A stretch of 64,000 bases of DNA from Ampelocalamus luodianensis (GCA_036346255.1 CM070632.1:49922896-49986895), one strand, 5' to 3'; numbered from the stretch's first letter, positions 47,207 to 58,027 are shown. Numbers and translations: made by a program. Notes: generated by a model not told the origin, from the letters alone.

Positions 47207-49267
47207 CTAGAAGTGCTCATTTTGTGTTATGTTTTCTGTGGCCTTATCCTGTATAATAAGGCTATAGCCAGGGCTTTTACTAGCCATGTTGGATAACTGT
47301 GCATCTTCAAGCATTTCTTTATCATCCTTCATCCCTGCTGAGGAGAACATATTTGACAGGACTGTGTAAGCCGCTGCATTGCAAGGATCCATCTCAAAAA
47401 GCTTCTGTGCTGCTATTTTTGCAAAAGCAAGATTAGAATGGAGACTACTGACACTGAGCAAAGCTGCCCATGTGTCAGAATGATCATTCTGGGGCATCGA
47501 GTTAATCATTTCCAGTGCTTCAGCAAGGAGGCCTGCACGACCTAAAAGATCAACCATACATGTGTAGTGGTCAGGGTTTGGTTCAATGCCGTAGACTGAT
47601 CTCATTGATTCGAAATAGTTGTAACCTTGTTGAACCAAACCAGCACGTGCGCATCCAATCAGTATTCCCAAGAATGTCACATGGTTAGGCTTCTGGCCAT
47701 CATTTTGCATTTTCTCAAAAAGTTTGAGTGCATCTTCAGCCAAGCCATGTTGCGCAAATGCTGTAATCATAGAATTAGTGGCAATAAGGCTTGGTTTGCT
47801 AATGCTTAAGAAAACACGATGAGCCACAGCCAACCTTCCACATTTTGCATACATTGAAACCAAAGAAGTATGAACAGCAGAGTCAGATAACCATCCCATG
47901 TTGACCGCATAGGCATGAGCTTGCATTCCCTGATTCAACAGTCCCAGGCTAGCCAAAGCACTCAACAGACAACTGAAAGCTACTGCATTAGGTTTGCACC
48001 CTTCTTGTGACATGCGACAAAACCACCGCACTGCACTTAGATAGTCTCCACTCGCAATAAAACTAGAAATAACCGCAGTCCAAGCAACCGCATCTTTCGC
48101 TGGCATTTGCTCAAAAAGCTCAACAGACTCCCTCATCCAACCCCTATTAGCAAACCCAACAACCATCGATGTCCAAGAAACAGCATCCCTCTCGGGCATC
48201 AACTTAAACAGCACATGTGCTTCTTCAATCATGTCATGCTGAACATACCCAGTGATCAACGAGTTCCATGATACTATGTCTTTCCACTTCATGCAAGCAA
48301 ACACCCTTTTAGCATCAACCATCCAACCAAACCGAGAATACATTATGATTATCGAATCACTCAAGAAAACATCCATTTCAAACCCCATTGCTATAATCAA
48401 GCTGTGGATCTGAATTCCTTCACTGACAAGACTGGCCTGAGCACAAGCATCAAGCACAACCGAAAGTGTTGTCGTATTAATCTGAACACCTTCCCTTCTC
48501 ATGTCCAGGAACAGCAAGAGACCATCTCTGCACATCCCACGCTTTACATATCCCCGAATCATCGAGGTCCAAGACACCACATTCCGCTCTGGCATGGCCT
48601 CAAACACCCTCCTCGCCTCCGACACGCTCCCATACTTGCAGAGCCCATCGACCATCGCGCTCCAAGAAATGACATCCCTTGCCACCATTCCCTCGAACAC
48701 CCTCAGCGCCATTGCAAGCTCCCCGGCCCTCAAGTACCCAGCCATTATAGCGTTCGACCCTACCGGGTCCCGCCACTGCCACGGCATCTCCTCATAATAC
48801 ACCACCTCGGCCTCACGCAGCAACCCCGCCTTGGCGAGCCCCGAGATCATGGCGCCATAGGACACCGCGTTCTTGGCGGGCATCTTCGAGAAGACAGCGT
48901 GCGCTGCAGTGGGCCGCGCCGCGCGGAGGTACACGGAGATCAGGGCGTTCCAGGAGGCGGCGTTGCGGCGGGGCATGTCGTCGAAGACAAGGCGCGCGGA
49001 GGTGAGGTCGCCGCTGTCGGCGTAGGCGGTGAGGAGCGCGGTCCAGGAGATGACGTCGCGGCGGGGCATTTGGTCGAACAGCCGCTGGGCGTCGCGAAGG
49101 CGGCCGCGGCGGCCGTAGGCCGTGAGCAGCGCGTTGAGGTGGGCCGTATTGGGGCGGCGCGGCGGGGGTTCCTCCGGGGTTGGGAAGCGGCGGGGGACGC
49201 CGGTGAGGGAGGCAGTGTTCGGGGCTCTTGGTAGTCGCAGCGCGGCCATGGTGGGTATCGCCATCAC
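47207..49267 (-). CDS. PLS-class pentatricopeptide repeat protein, E type
   Basis: A single uninterrupted exon encodes 686 residues. The Arg-rich, acid-poor N-terminus (ALRLPRAP) suggests import into mitochondria or plastids. From about residue 40 to 600 it is a run of PPR motifs, alternating P, L and S lengths. Examples are HLNALLTAYGRRGRLRDAQ, VISWTALLTAYADSGDL, VVSWTSMIRGYVKRG, AVAWTAVISSFIASGDYLSA, VHTSLVSMYAKCGRL and YTCMVDLLGRAGLLAEALEM. The end matches the E region (DTWAALLSVSSLHSNLAFAK, then AAYTVLSNMFSSAGM), finishing at KSPGYSLI with a short tail and no DYW deaminase domain. PLS proteins bind organellar RNA, and E-type members usually specify C-to-U editing sites with a partner deaminase. 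It resembles Arabidopsis At1g53600, a recalled comparison. Two adjacent Met codons open the frame; either could serve. It is divergent from the ornithine carbamoyltransferase gene across about 4 kb of repeats. Confidence 0.93.
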   Translation of the reverse strand: MMAIPTMAALRLPRAPNTASLTGVPRRFPTPEEPPPRRPNTAHLNALLTAYGRRGRLRDAQRLFDQMPRRDVISWTALLTAYADSGDLTSARLVFDDMPRRNAASWNALISVYLRAARPTAAHAVFSKMPAKNAVSYGAMISGLAKAGLLREAEVVYYEEMPWQWRDPVGSNAIMAGYLRAGELAMALRVFEGMVARDVISWSAMVDGLCKYGSVSEARRVFEAMPERNVVSWTSMIRGYVKRGMCRDGLLLFLDMRREGVQINTTTLSVVLDACAQASLVSEGIQIHSLIIAMGFEMDVFLSDSIIIMYSRFGWMVDAKRVFACMKWKDIVSWNSLITGYVQHDMIEEAHVLFKLMPERDAVSWTSMVVGFANRGWMRESVELFEQMPAKDAVAWTAVISSFIASGDYLSAVRWFCRMSQEGCKPNAVAFSCLLSALASLGLLNQGMQAHAYAVNMGWLSDSAVHTSLVSMYAKCGRLAVAHRVFLSISKPSLIATNSMITAFAQHGLAEDALKLFEKMQNDGQKPNHVTFLGILIGCARAGLVQQGYNYFESMRSVYGIEPNPDHYTCMVDLLGRAGLLAEALEMINSMPQNDHSDTWAALLSVSSLHSNLAFAKIAAQKLFEMDPCNAAAYTVLSNMFSSAGMKDDKEMLEDAQLSNMASKSPGYSLIIQDKATENITQNEHF

Positions 49268-49390
49268 TCATCAGTACGAGCTCTCATGGAGTCGTGGATT
49301 TGTTGGAGCGCCAAGAGTTTTTTTTTTCCTTATTCGTTTTCATCCTCACGAATAGTATTCAGAATTCTTTTTACTTTGCAATCTTTTTAA

Positions 49391-49652
49391 AAAATATTTT
49401 AAAGATAACATATTTCTAACTTTATTTTCAATTCTAACACCTTTAGTCACGCCACAACACGTAGTGTGGCAAAAACACGTTATCACGCTACAAACCTCGG
49501 CGTGACAAACGAGTGCTGTCACGCTAAGAGAAGTGGCGTGAGGGTCGGTGGCATGACAACACAGTTTGGTCACGCTGCGGTGGTGTCCACCGGTCATGCG
49601 TGATTAAAAAGGTCGAATAGAAATAAAATTAGGAAAAAGCTATTTTAAAATG
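49391..49652. mobile_element. gtcacgc-family MITE, about 260 bp
   Basis: The ends are inverted (attttaaagataacatattt on the left; minus-strand attttaaaatagctttttcc on the right). Both arms continue into a taactttattttc/taattttatttc motif. The middle alternates gtcacgc, gcgtgac and ggcatgac blocks. It starts about 120 bp upstream of the PPR start codon and could carry part of that gene's promoter. Target duplication not resolved. Confidence 0.6.
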
Positions 49653-49656
49653 TGCT

Positions 49657-50614
49657 CTTATTTTTGTAGACAAAATATCATACATACCATGAGTCCATTC
49701 CATATGTCAACGAGGTAATTCTCCAACATCTCTCTCTTTGAGTTTGACTTCCTCCTCTCGTCCCTCTATGTTTTCCTCTCTCCTTTATGTGTTTGTGATG
49801 GTCCGGATATGTGGCTTTGTTCGAAGAAACGATAAACGTTGATGGTGATGATGAATGGACGCCTGGATGGCGAATGGAGGAGGTTGCTAGTCCCTCGCCC
49901 TCTTTCTGTGTCGTCAGTGTTAAACGGACGGGCATGGATAGATCTGACCTACAACACTGCTCTTCTCCGCTAGCGGCGGATCTAGAACGAAAATAACTGG
50001 GGTCTTGAGATAAGATGGGTTATGTTCGACTGGGTTGTGGCTTAGAGTGTCTCTTTATGTTAGGCTAAAGGTGTCCATATTACATATACATGAATATATT
50101 CAAAGAAAAATTATTTTTGAACCCGGTGTCCTGTGCACCCTTATATGCTATAATAGATCCGTCCCTGTTCTCCGTTGAAAATAATCATTGTCAACAACAG
50201 TGACGTTTGTGCAACACTAACTACATGGTAAAAAAATTAGCGTACAATTTACTCTTTATTTTTTCTATCACACTCATGAGGGTGAATAATTTTTATTATT
50301 TAACTCATTTTTAAATTTATTTTTATTACCGGCTCCTCACCAACTCTTTTTTTTTAAAAAAAAAAAAAACTGGCCTTTTAGCCATGCCATCACCCGTGAT
50401 CTGACAAGATAACACTGTCACGCGCGGGATAAATCTAGCTAAATGATACCTCTTTCACACAAATCAAATAACACTATCACGCCGCTAGTGGTGGAGTGAT
50501 AAGATTTGACCACGTTATGATGACTGGCATGATAGTATAGTGGTGGCCATAAGAGTCATAATTACAAATAAAGTCAGCGACGGGGTTAGTAATAAAAATA
50601 AATTAAACTATATT
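49657..50614. repeat. Segmental duplication, copy 1
   Basis: Matches 51184-51942 in the same orientation over its whole length, apart from a 197-bp hAT-like insertion plus its duplicated target. Landmarks in order are cttatttttg, ccattccatatgtcaacgag, gatatgtggctttgttcgaa, cctggatggcgaa, acaacagtgacgtttgtgca and attaccggctcctc. The 3' third (from about 50290) is itself a gtcacgc-family element. The short frame at 49811-49996 is matched in copy 2, but differences are mostly amino-acid changing, so it does not behave like a gene. Confidence 0.85.
49971..50167. mobile_element. hAT-like MITE, 197 bp, with a visible empty site
   Basis: Ends are tagcggcggatcta and, on the minus strand, cagggacggatcta. 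Flanking 8-mers are ttctccgc (49963-49970) and ttctccgt (50168-50175). The homologous position in the second copy of the duplication (near 51496-51503) has a single ttctccgt and no insert. That confirms both boundaries and the 8-bp duplication. Confidence 0.88.
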
Positions 50615-50759
50615 TATCGTTCCGGTCGGTCTAGTTCCAACGGTTGGAGTATATCAAACTTACCGTTGTTGCATAGCTTGTGGAGTTCTTAAGTGATCTC
50701 GATCGTCTATGACAAAGTGCGTCATCTTGAAAAATTGGAAGTTTGTGGAGGTTTAAATT

Positions 50760-50965
50760 AGTTCTTTGTTATTGCTCAACCTCTCAAAGTACATGTGAAG
50801 AATATAACGAGTTCACCACATTACAGTATTTTGTTGGTATATAATTTTATTTTATTTTTGTTTTTACTCAACCTCTCAAAGTACATGTAAAGAACATAAC
50901 GGGTTCACTACATCGCCGTATTTTATTGATTTTTTTTTGTCTTTGTTTTTGTTTAATCCTTTAAA
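50760..50965. repeat. Imperfect tandem repeat, unit about 95-100 bp
   Basis: The block ctcaacctctcaaagtacat, then agaa-ataacg-gttcac and gtattttgttg, occurs twice (about 50773 and 50868). A third partial copy starts near 50955 (aatcctttaaagtacatg). It lies between the two segmental duplication copies. No coding potential. Confidence 0.7.
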
Positions 50966-51183
50966 GTACATGTGAGATTTTAAATCATGTGATGGAAATA
51001 TGAGTTATTAAGGCTTTCAATAATAAATACAATGACAAAGAACAAAAAAATTACATAAATAATTTACTGTAATTTATGTATAATGGAGTTGTAAATAAAC
51101 TTTCAAAATATGACAGTTTTTTTACTGAGAAAACTATCACATTCTGTGCAGACAAACCCTAAATAAAACACAGGTTTGTTGTC

Positions 51184-51942
51184 CTCTTATTTTTGTTGAC
51201 AAAATATCATACCATGGGTCCATTCCATATGTCAACGAGGTAATTCTCCAACATCTCTCTCTCTCTCTCTTTGAGTTTGATCTCCCCCTCTCGCCTCTCT
51301 GTGTTTTCCTCTCTCTCTATGTGTCTGTGCTGGTCCAGATATGTGGCTTTGTTCGAAGAAACGGTAAACGTTGATGGTGATGGCGAATGGACGCCTGGAT
51401 GGCGAACGGAGGAGGTTGCTAGTCCGTCGTTCTCTTTCTATGTCATCAATGTTAAACGGACGAGCATGAATAGATCTGACTTAAAACACTACTCTTCTCC
51501 GTTGAAAAAAAGCATGTCAACAACAGTGACGTTTGTGCAGCACTAACTACATGGTAAAAAAATACGCGTACAATTTACTCTTTATTTTTTTTCTATCACA
51601 CTCATGAGAGTGAATAATTTTTATTATTTAACTCATTTTAAAAAATTATTTTAATTACCGGCTCCTCGCCATTTTTTTTAAAAAAATCTAGCTTTTTTAG
51701 CCATACCATCGCCCATTCGCCCGTGATATGATAAGATAACATTGTCACGCGTGAAATAAGTCTAGCTAAATGATACATCTTGTCACACAAATCAAATAAC
51801 ACTATCACGTCACCGGTGGTAGAGTGATAAGATTTGGCCACGTCATAATGACTGTCGTGACAGTGTAGTAGTGTGGTCATAAGAGTCATAATTAAAAATA
51901 AAGTTGACGATGGATTTAGTAATAAAAATAAATTAAAAAATA
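51184..51942. repeat. Segmental duplication, copy 2 (empty-site copy)
   Basis: Direct repeat of 49657-50614 without the hAT-like insertion. Contains the longer CT tract (51258-51272) and the gtcacgc-family tail (from about 51625). The related frame at 51271-51546 is judged non-coding for the same reason as in copy 1. Confidence 0.85.
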
Positions 51943-51957
51943 GGTTAAATAAAGAAA

Positions 51958-53203
51958 AGGGAAATTTTGATAAATGCCACTGCAAAGTGTCCGTTTCAGA
52001 GAAGTGCCATCGCTCATTTCGATATTCGAAATATGCCACTACAAAGCTTAGATGATTATACAAATGCCACTAGTATACGTATTTTGTCAATATTGGACCA
52101 AATTGCCCCTATCTTCTCCCTCCGACCTTCTCACTCCTATTCTTTATCAAATCCTACGCCTCGTCGTCTTCTCCCCGTCCCCTCAAATCCCTTGAACCCT
52201 ACCGCCGATCTAGCCTCGCTGCCGCCCCGATCGCCATGGCTGCCCCCAACAACAACGACGCCTCCGCCGCCGCCAACGCCAGCGCCTCCACTCGTGGGCG
52301 CCCGGCGGCACCGGAGAGACCTCTATGAGGCGGCGCGCGGCGCGGCAGAGCACATGACCCTAGCCTCCAACCCCACCGCCCGCCACCACAAGCTCCGGAG
52401 ACGCAATGGTGGGAGTAGTTCCACGACGCCGCCGACTCGTCCCTCACCGACGGCACCATCGAGCCGCCGACCCGCTCTCGAGGTCCGCGCGACCCTACCC
52501 GCCTCGCCGCTTTGATCGCTCACTGCGGCCTCGATGACGACGCTTCTCGGCGACCTCTATTCCTTCTCGCCACAACTACGTGGAGGACGACGAGAACATG
52601 TTCCGCTTCAACTACTCCCCGCCTTCTCCGTGGCGCCTCGCCCTCCGTCCTTCTTCGCTCGCGGCAGTTTGGGAGGTGGCGGATGAGGAGTGGTGTAGAG
52701 CGAGAGGAATTGCATCAGCATACTCAAGCTGCGAGCCGAGCGCTTGGGGATTTGGTTGGTTGTGGTCCTCGGTGTCATGGCGGTCGCTGCTGTTGCTATT
52801 CCGGTGGTCCTCGCACTGACGGGAGGATGTGAAGATGCAGAAGGGGCGCCAGCCTCCGTCGTGGAGGAAGCAGCAGCCGATAGCGGAGGTGGAGGAGCAG
52901 CTCTGCGCGGAATCCGATGGCGGTGTGATCTGCAAAAGGCTGTGCGACTTGTCGCCGCCGCCACCAGCACCTATGTCCCTGCGGTGGGCGCCTTCGTCGG
53001 CCTCTGCTCCATGGCGAGGAGCGAGCGCCTTGGCGTGGGAATCGAAGAAGACGGGGTAATAACGTCAATATTTGTGAAATATGTAGATCAGTGACATTTC
53101 TATGAGAAAAAGATGTTTGCAATGGTATATTTCAAATATCGAAATGAGCGATGATACTTCTCTGAAACGGACACTTTGCAGTGGCATTTATCCAAATTTC
53201 CCT
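51958..53203. mobile_element. Pack-MULE-like element carrying captured gene sequence
   Basis: The ends are inverted copies for over 100 bp (agggaaattttgataaatgc on the left; minus-strand agggaaatttggataaatgc on the right). Flanks are aaagaaa (51951-51957) and aaagaag (53204-53210). The interior is sharply more GC-rich than the TIRs, and one part encodes an N-myristoyltransferase fragment (52381-52652). That combination of long AT-rich TIRs, a short duplicated target, captured exonic DNA and no transposase is the definition of a Pack-MULE. Only 6 of 7 target bases match, so the superfamily call rests on TIR length. The element ends 85 bp before the ornithine carbamoyltransferase start codon. 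Confidence 0.75.
52381..52652 (+). pseudogene. N-myristoyltransferase fragment captured in a Pack-MULE
   Basis: The segment at 52570-52621 encodes NYVEDDENMFRFNYS, a signature of glycylpeptide N-tetradecanoyltransferase near the start of its catalytic domain. WRLALRP follows, echoing the family's LRWALRPPG. Upstream, in a different frame, DSSLTDGTIEPPT resembles the family's Leu-Pro-x-Gly-Pro-Ile-Glu-Pro segment in the correct order. Frames change at least twice and a stop interrupts near 52415, so no enzyme is encoded. NMT transfers myristate to N-terminal glycines in the cytosol. The parent gene is not in this window. Confidence 0.7.
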
Positions 53204-53288
53204 AAAGAAGGTCGCACGACGGTTTAGTCGATCTTCAGAGCTAAATAACCCTGTAGCTTCAGTCCTAAACCTGTGAATCCCGATCGCC

Positions 53289-56200
53289 ATGTCGAACTTG
53301 TCCATCTTCTCGCCTCGAATGTGCTACTCCGGCCTCCCGGCACCTCGCCTGGAGGCGGGTGGTCGCACCCTCCCCCTCCCGGTGGCTGCCCCGTTCGTCT
53401 CAAAGTCTCGCCCGCACCATCATCAGAGGAACCCTCTCCGCCTCACCTTCGCCCGCGCCGCCGACCACGCCTCCACGCTTCCTTCCACCGAAGCACGCCG
53501 CCCCGAATCCTTCTCTGGTAAGGAGCCCTAGCTTGCTTGGATGGATTTGATTGTTCTAAGAGATCGCGGTCAAATACAAATCTTTCTCTCTCTCCATCCA
53601 TTCGGTTTGTTGCGGATTTGTTTGCTGCGTGGTACCACCCTACTAATCTAATCTAATCCATCATGGTTCGATTCAGTTGCGCAAGACCGATAGTAGTTGA
53701 CCCTGTTCTAGTACTACCAGTAGCAGTTTATTGATAAGAAATTTGGGGGTTTAACTGAACCCCCATGCACTACGTTTTTTTATCGGAAACAGTAGGGAGG
53801 CTCGTACTGTATATATATTATATAAAAAAGAGGATAATTTATGTACAAAGAAAAGAAAGAAAAAATTACAGCCCCCAAGGGGACAAAACAATCATACTAA
53901 AGAGTCTAGGCAATAAAAAATAAATTGTCTATGCTGCTCTCTAACTTGATGCACATGCAGAGTTCTCATGTTTAAAAAGAGTCTTCCAATTAGAGACGAT
54001 TGGCGGAATGTTCTCAAAGACCTTTCCATTTCGTTGCTTCCAGATTTGCCCAGCCGCAATTATGAAAAATTCCATATAAAACATCGAATTTGGTGGGAAG
54101 GTGTAGTTGGTGGGAAGGTGTGGATGTACACCCCCTCCGCCCAGGTTCTAGTCATCTTCTAGGCGAATTTGGGTGTCTATTTGGCTGTGTGCATCCCTAG
54201 TTGGTGCAGAGGCCGGGAGTTGTACTCCCTTTCTAAATTTTTTTAAAAAACTAAGACACAATAATGGTCATTAGTGACGTTGCAATGTCATCGACTCAGC
54301 ATATCCTTTGTGTTAAGTCTATCCATGATAAGCAGCCAAGCAAAGACTTTGAGTCTCATCACACACTTGCTTCGCGAAATCTAAGACCTCGATGGATTAG
54401 AAGCATTATAACAATAATTGTAGAATTTCTGAGATGAATATAAACCTGTTCCCCAAATATAAGTCCAATAATCCGGGCAATTGTTCATTGGCAAGAATCT
54501 TTTAACATCTTCAAGCAAATCATTATACTAATCAAAAGCTTCCGCCGACAGTGGAAGATTAAAGTGATGTCTTATATCCGGATTTTGCAAGAACTGAGGC
54601 ATTGAACATTCCTTGTTCTTAGCAAAGTGATAAAGTGCTGGAAATCGGAGACAATATATGTTTAGGTTCCAAATATCTGACCAGGATAATGTGGAGTTCC
54701 CTGCTCCTATTGTTGGCCTCTATAAGTGGTAATGTATTTCATTATATCCTTCCAACAAAAAGAAACTTGGCTTTTTGCACAATGTGGTATTTGGTTTCCA
54801 TAGTAAGCATTCCATACTAGTTTCACCCAAGGCAAATCATGTTTGTTGTAAATTTTGTGGATGTTTTTCATTACCCTATGCACTACGTTAAGTCCGCCTG
54901 ACATAGTACTGGTTTTGGAGCTGGCATTGTAGGATGATTTAGGATAGTCAAATGTGAATAGTTTTATCAGGTCTCTTTCTTTTAGATGTCAATGTTGTTT
55001 CCTCAGGGACTATGTTACTGATGGTGCTCAAAACATGAAAGTCTCAAGTAGGTTTTGAAATCCCATAGAATAAAGGCTGGTGCAAAACGCGGATGCAACT
55101 GTGATGTGTCATCAGCTATGGCAAAGTCCGGGTGACCATTTTCCTTCTTATGTGGCTACTGGATGAGCAATGATCTGTAATAAGGTTCCATGTCGAGAGA
55201 TCACACAAAATAAATGGGTGATCAAGCAAGAATTGGACTGAATTCTCTTGTTTGACAATGCAGAACAAAGCTTGCTTTTTTCCTTGACCTCCTCGGCACT
55301 GTGATATTTTGCTTACTTGGATTTTGTTTCTAATCACTATTGAGCTATAATTTTTTTTTTGGGTTAAGATTTTGGAATCTAACTTGCTTTGATTTAGAAT
55401 GTGACAGGCTGAAACTGTGATATGCAGTTTAAATGTTTTGGGCATCAAAGGAAGCTTTCATTGCCGAAGATGTAAAATTTAATGTGTAGTAGACTTCCTT
55501 TATTAAATGTAGTCATTCTTGCAGCCAAACAGATGCCTAAGGATTTTCTTCATATCAATGATTTTGACAAGGATACAATCATGAAGATCCTTAATCGGGC
55601 GATTGAGGTAAAGGCAATGATAAAGTCAGGAGACAGGAGCTTCCAACCATTCAAAGGGAAGTCGATGGCAATGATCTTTGCCAAGCCTTCGATGAGGACC
55701 CGTGTTTCATTTGAGACAGGATTCTTCTTGCTTGGTGGGCATGCCATTTATTTGGGTCCTGATGATATCCAGATGGGCAAGCGTGAGGAGACTCGAGATG
55801 TTGCTCGAGTACTTTCTGGATATAATGACATCATTATGGCCAGGGTTTTCTCTCACCAGGTATGATCATGAGTTGTATGATACTATGATTTTTGAATTTT
55901 TCTGTTTGACCTGTTTACCAGCATAATCTGCATGTAACAGATTCTGAATTAAATTCCTGCATATCCATTCTGTCTGCTCCATACTGCTTAACGATTACAA
56001 TCAAGACAAAAATATAATTTCTTCTCATTTCTTTGGTGCTTGAGCACAGTTAGTTATCTACTTCAAAACCATAAGCATCAGGGAGGTAATTAAAACAAAC
56101 AAATTTCCCAAGATGAAATATATTAAGATGGAGTGTCAACTTTGATAAAGTGTAGTTGTAACTGAAACAGTAAGTTTGCTTCATTCTAATCATCTAACAG

Positions 56201-58027
56201 CCAACCTGGAAATTTTTGGATGGGTGACTTTTTATGAACAAACAATATTGTTGCAGCAGTTTGCTGTGGCTTCTTGGTTTGTTTTGAATTCTACTTTTCT
56301 TTAACCTATTAAACATCTGACTGATGTTTGGGATTGGTCATTTACGCACTTTGACACCATCTTGCTTTGTTGCATGCTTATTGCTGTGATACTTGACCTT
56401 CCTAAGTTATACCCATTCTGCCTTCATGCATTCATCTTAGAAAGTTTCAGTTAAAGCTGATTACTATTTGGTTCCATCCAAGGACCGTCTTATCTTCCTA
56501 ACATGTCGTATGATTGTGGCAGGATATTTTGGACCTGGCAAAATATGCACCTGTACCTGTCATAAATGGCCTCACAGACTATAACCATCCATGCCAGATA
56601 ATGGCTGATGCACTTACTATGCTTGAACACATTGGTCGTGTTGAAAACACCAAGGTAGATCATTCGATGCACCCTTAAAGTAACCATCTATGCTTGTTTT
56701 GTTATGCTGTGACCAATTCTCTTTTTTCTATATTATTATTATCGTTATGTAGGTTGTCTATGTTGGAGATGGGAACAATATTGTGCACTCATGGCTTCTA
56801 TTGGCTGCAGTACTTCCTTTACACTTCGTATGTGCTTGTCCTAAAGGCTTTGAGCCAGATGCGAAGACTGTGGAGATCGCTAGGAGCTCTGGGATCAGTA
56901 AGATTGAAATAACAAATGATCCCAAGGAAGCAGTTAAGGGAGCAGATGTTGTGTATACAGATGTTTGGGCCAGCATGGGCCAAAAGGAGGAAGCTGAATA
57001 TAGGAAACAAGTATTCCAAGGTTTCACGGTTCGTCTACCTCTCCTTTTACACTCTAATTTCGATCTGCCATCTGCGATCATGTCATCTACACTAAAAGAT
57101 CGGAATGTAGATCCTATTGTTTCACTCTCTTGTTTTGCTGGATGCTAATTGCATCTACTTAGGAAAGGTTCATACAGCGATTTACTAGAAACCAAAGTAC
57201 TTGTTTTTTTTATTTTATGTTCCAACCTTTTAGAAGATTCAAGACTAATACTAGAATTTAGTTCATAAGAATCATTATGATGACCTAGTGATAATGTGTT
57301 GTTAGTGTGAAAACCGAACACAAGTGAGGGAGCGGACGGCGGCCGTGCTACGGGCCGTCATCCACGAGAGCAAGAGTGACACAGGGGTTTATACAGGTTC
57401 GGGGGTTCGAGAGGACCGCTCTACTCTTGTCGGTGGCCTACGGGGGTTCGAGGGTTCCTCTCGAAGGCTCACCTGATGTCTTGCTTTCTTATATTGCTCA
57501 AGAGAGCCCCCCTCCAAATGAGGGATACATGGGGTATTTATAAGCTCCCAAGCCTGTACAAATGACAGGAATAACCCTTGGGAGGGTAGCTAGCCTATGA
57601 GTACAAGCGAGGGGTATTACAGTCTTTTAAGAGCATCACTGCATTCCTTGGACCTGTACACGAGTCTTCTGCGAAGCGGGCCGTCAGTGTGATGGATGGA
57701 TTATTCTTACAACATAATGAAAACTTAAAAGCGTACAAGTGTGTGAAAACTTGTGCAGTATGCCTTGTTTTTTCGTCTTTCTCAGTGGTATCTGCACATG
57801 GGATAGCCCTCAGCTAATACCTGTCTGATTCTCTGTTCTTGCAGGTGGATGAAGCCCTGATGGAGATGGCTGGTCCAAAAGCCTTCCTTATGCATTGTTT
57901 GCCTGCAGAGAGAGGGGCGGAGGTGACGGACAGTGTTATCGAGGCTCCCAACTCAATCGTATTCCCCCAGGCCGAGAACAGAGTGCACGCCCAAAATGCG
58001 ATCACGTTACATGTGCTTGGCGCATAA
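53289..58027 (+). CDS. OTC: Ornithine carbamoyltransferase, plastid form
   Basis: Exons are 53289-53517, 55525-55859, 56523-56654, 56753-57028 and 57845-58027, totalling 1155 bp and 384 residues with GT-AG introns. The enzyme joins carbamoyl phosphate and ornithine to make citrulline in arginine synthesis. Residues 1 to about 70 are rich in Ser, Pro and Arg and form a chloroplast transit peptide. The carbamoyl-phosphate site SMRTR is at 132-136, HPCQ at 210-213, and the ornithine-binding/catalytic HCLPA at 341-345. DGNNIVHS at about 238-245 is the family's conserved loop. The C-terminus (NAITLHVLGA) is complete. Length is normal for a plant precursor. Intron 1 (2.0 kb) holds a LINE fragment and intron 4 a solo LTR; neither touches a splice site. 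A Pack-MULE-like element begins only 85 bp upstream of the start codon, so the promoter or leader may overlap it. Confidence 0.96.
53777..54873 (-). mobile_element. 5'-truncated LINE in OTC intron 1
   Basis: Flanks carry a 16-bp duplication with one mismatch (cccc/ccct then atgcactacgtt; 53761-53776 and 54874-54889). On the minus strand the body ends in an A-rich tail next to the left copy. It encodes pieces of the C-terminal part of plant LINE ORF2 (DLPWVKLVWNAYYGNQIPH, VSFCWKDIMKY, then GQIWKQRN of the zinc-binding region), with stops and frameshifts. Inserted opposite to OTC transcription. Confidence 0.85.
57297..57714. mobile_element. Solo LTR in OTC intron 4, 418 bp
   Basis: Begins tgttgttagtgtgaaaacc and ends attcttacaaca, with TGTTGT/ACAACA inverted tips. 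Both sides carry the perfect 5-bp repeat taatg (57292-57296 and 57715-57719). No internal retroelement sequence. The segment is GC-richer than the intron around it and contains repeated gggggttcgag blocks. Confidence 0.88.

Noticed and set aside
48404..49234. 276-codon plus-strand frame opposite the PPR gene
   Set aside because: Antisense shadow of the PPR coding sequence.
49811..51546. A short frame conserved between the two duplicated blocks (VALFEETINVDGD)
   Set aside because: Differences between copies are mostly amino-acid changing and the frames end at different places, so no purifying selection is evident.
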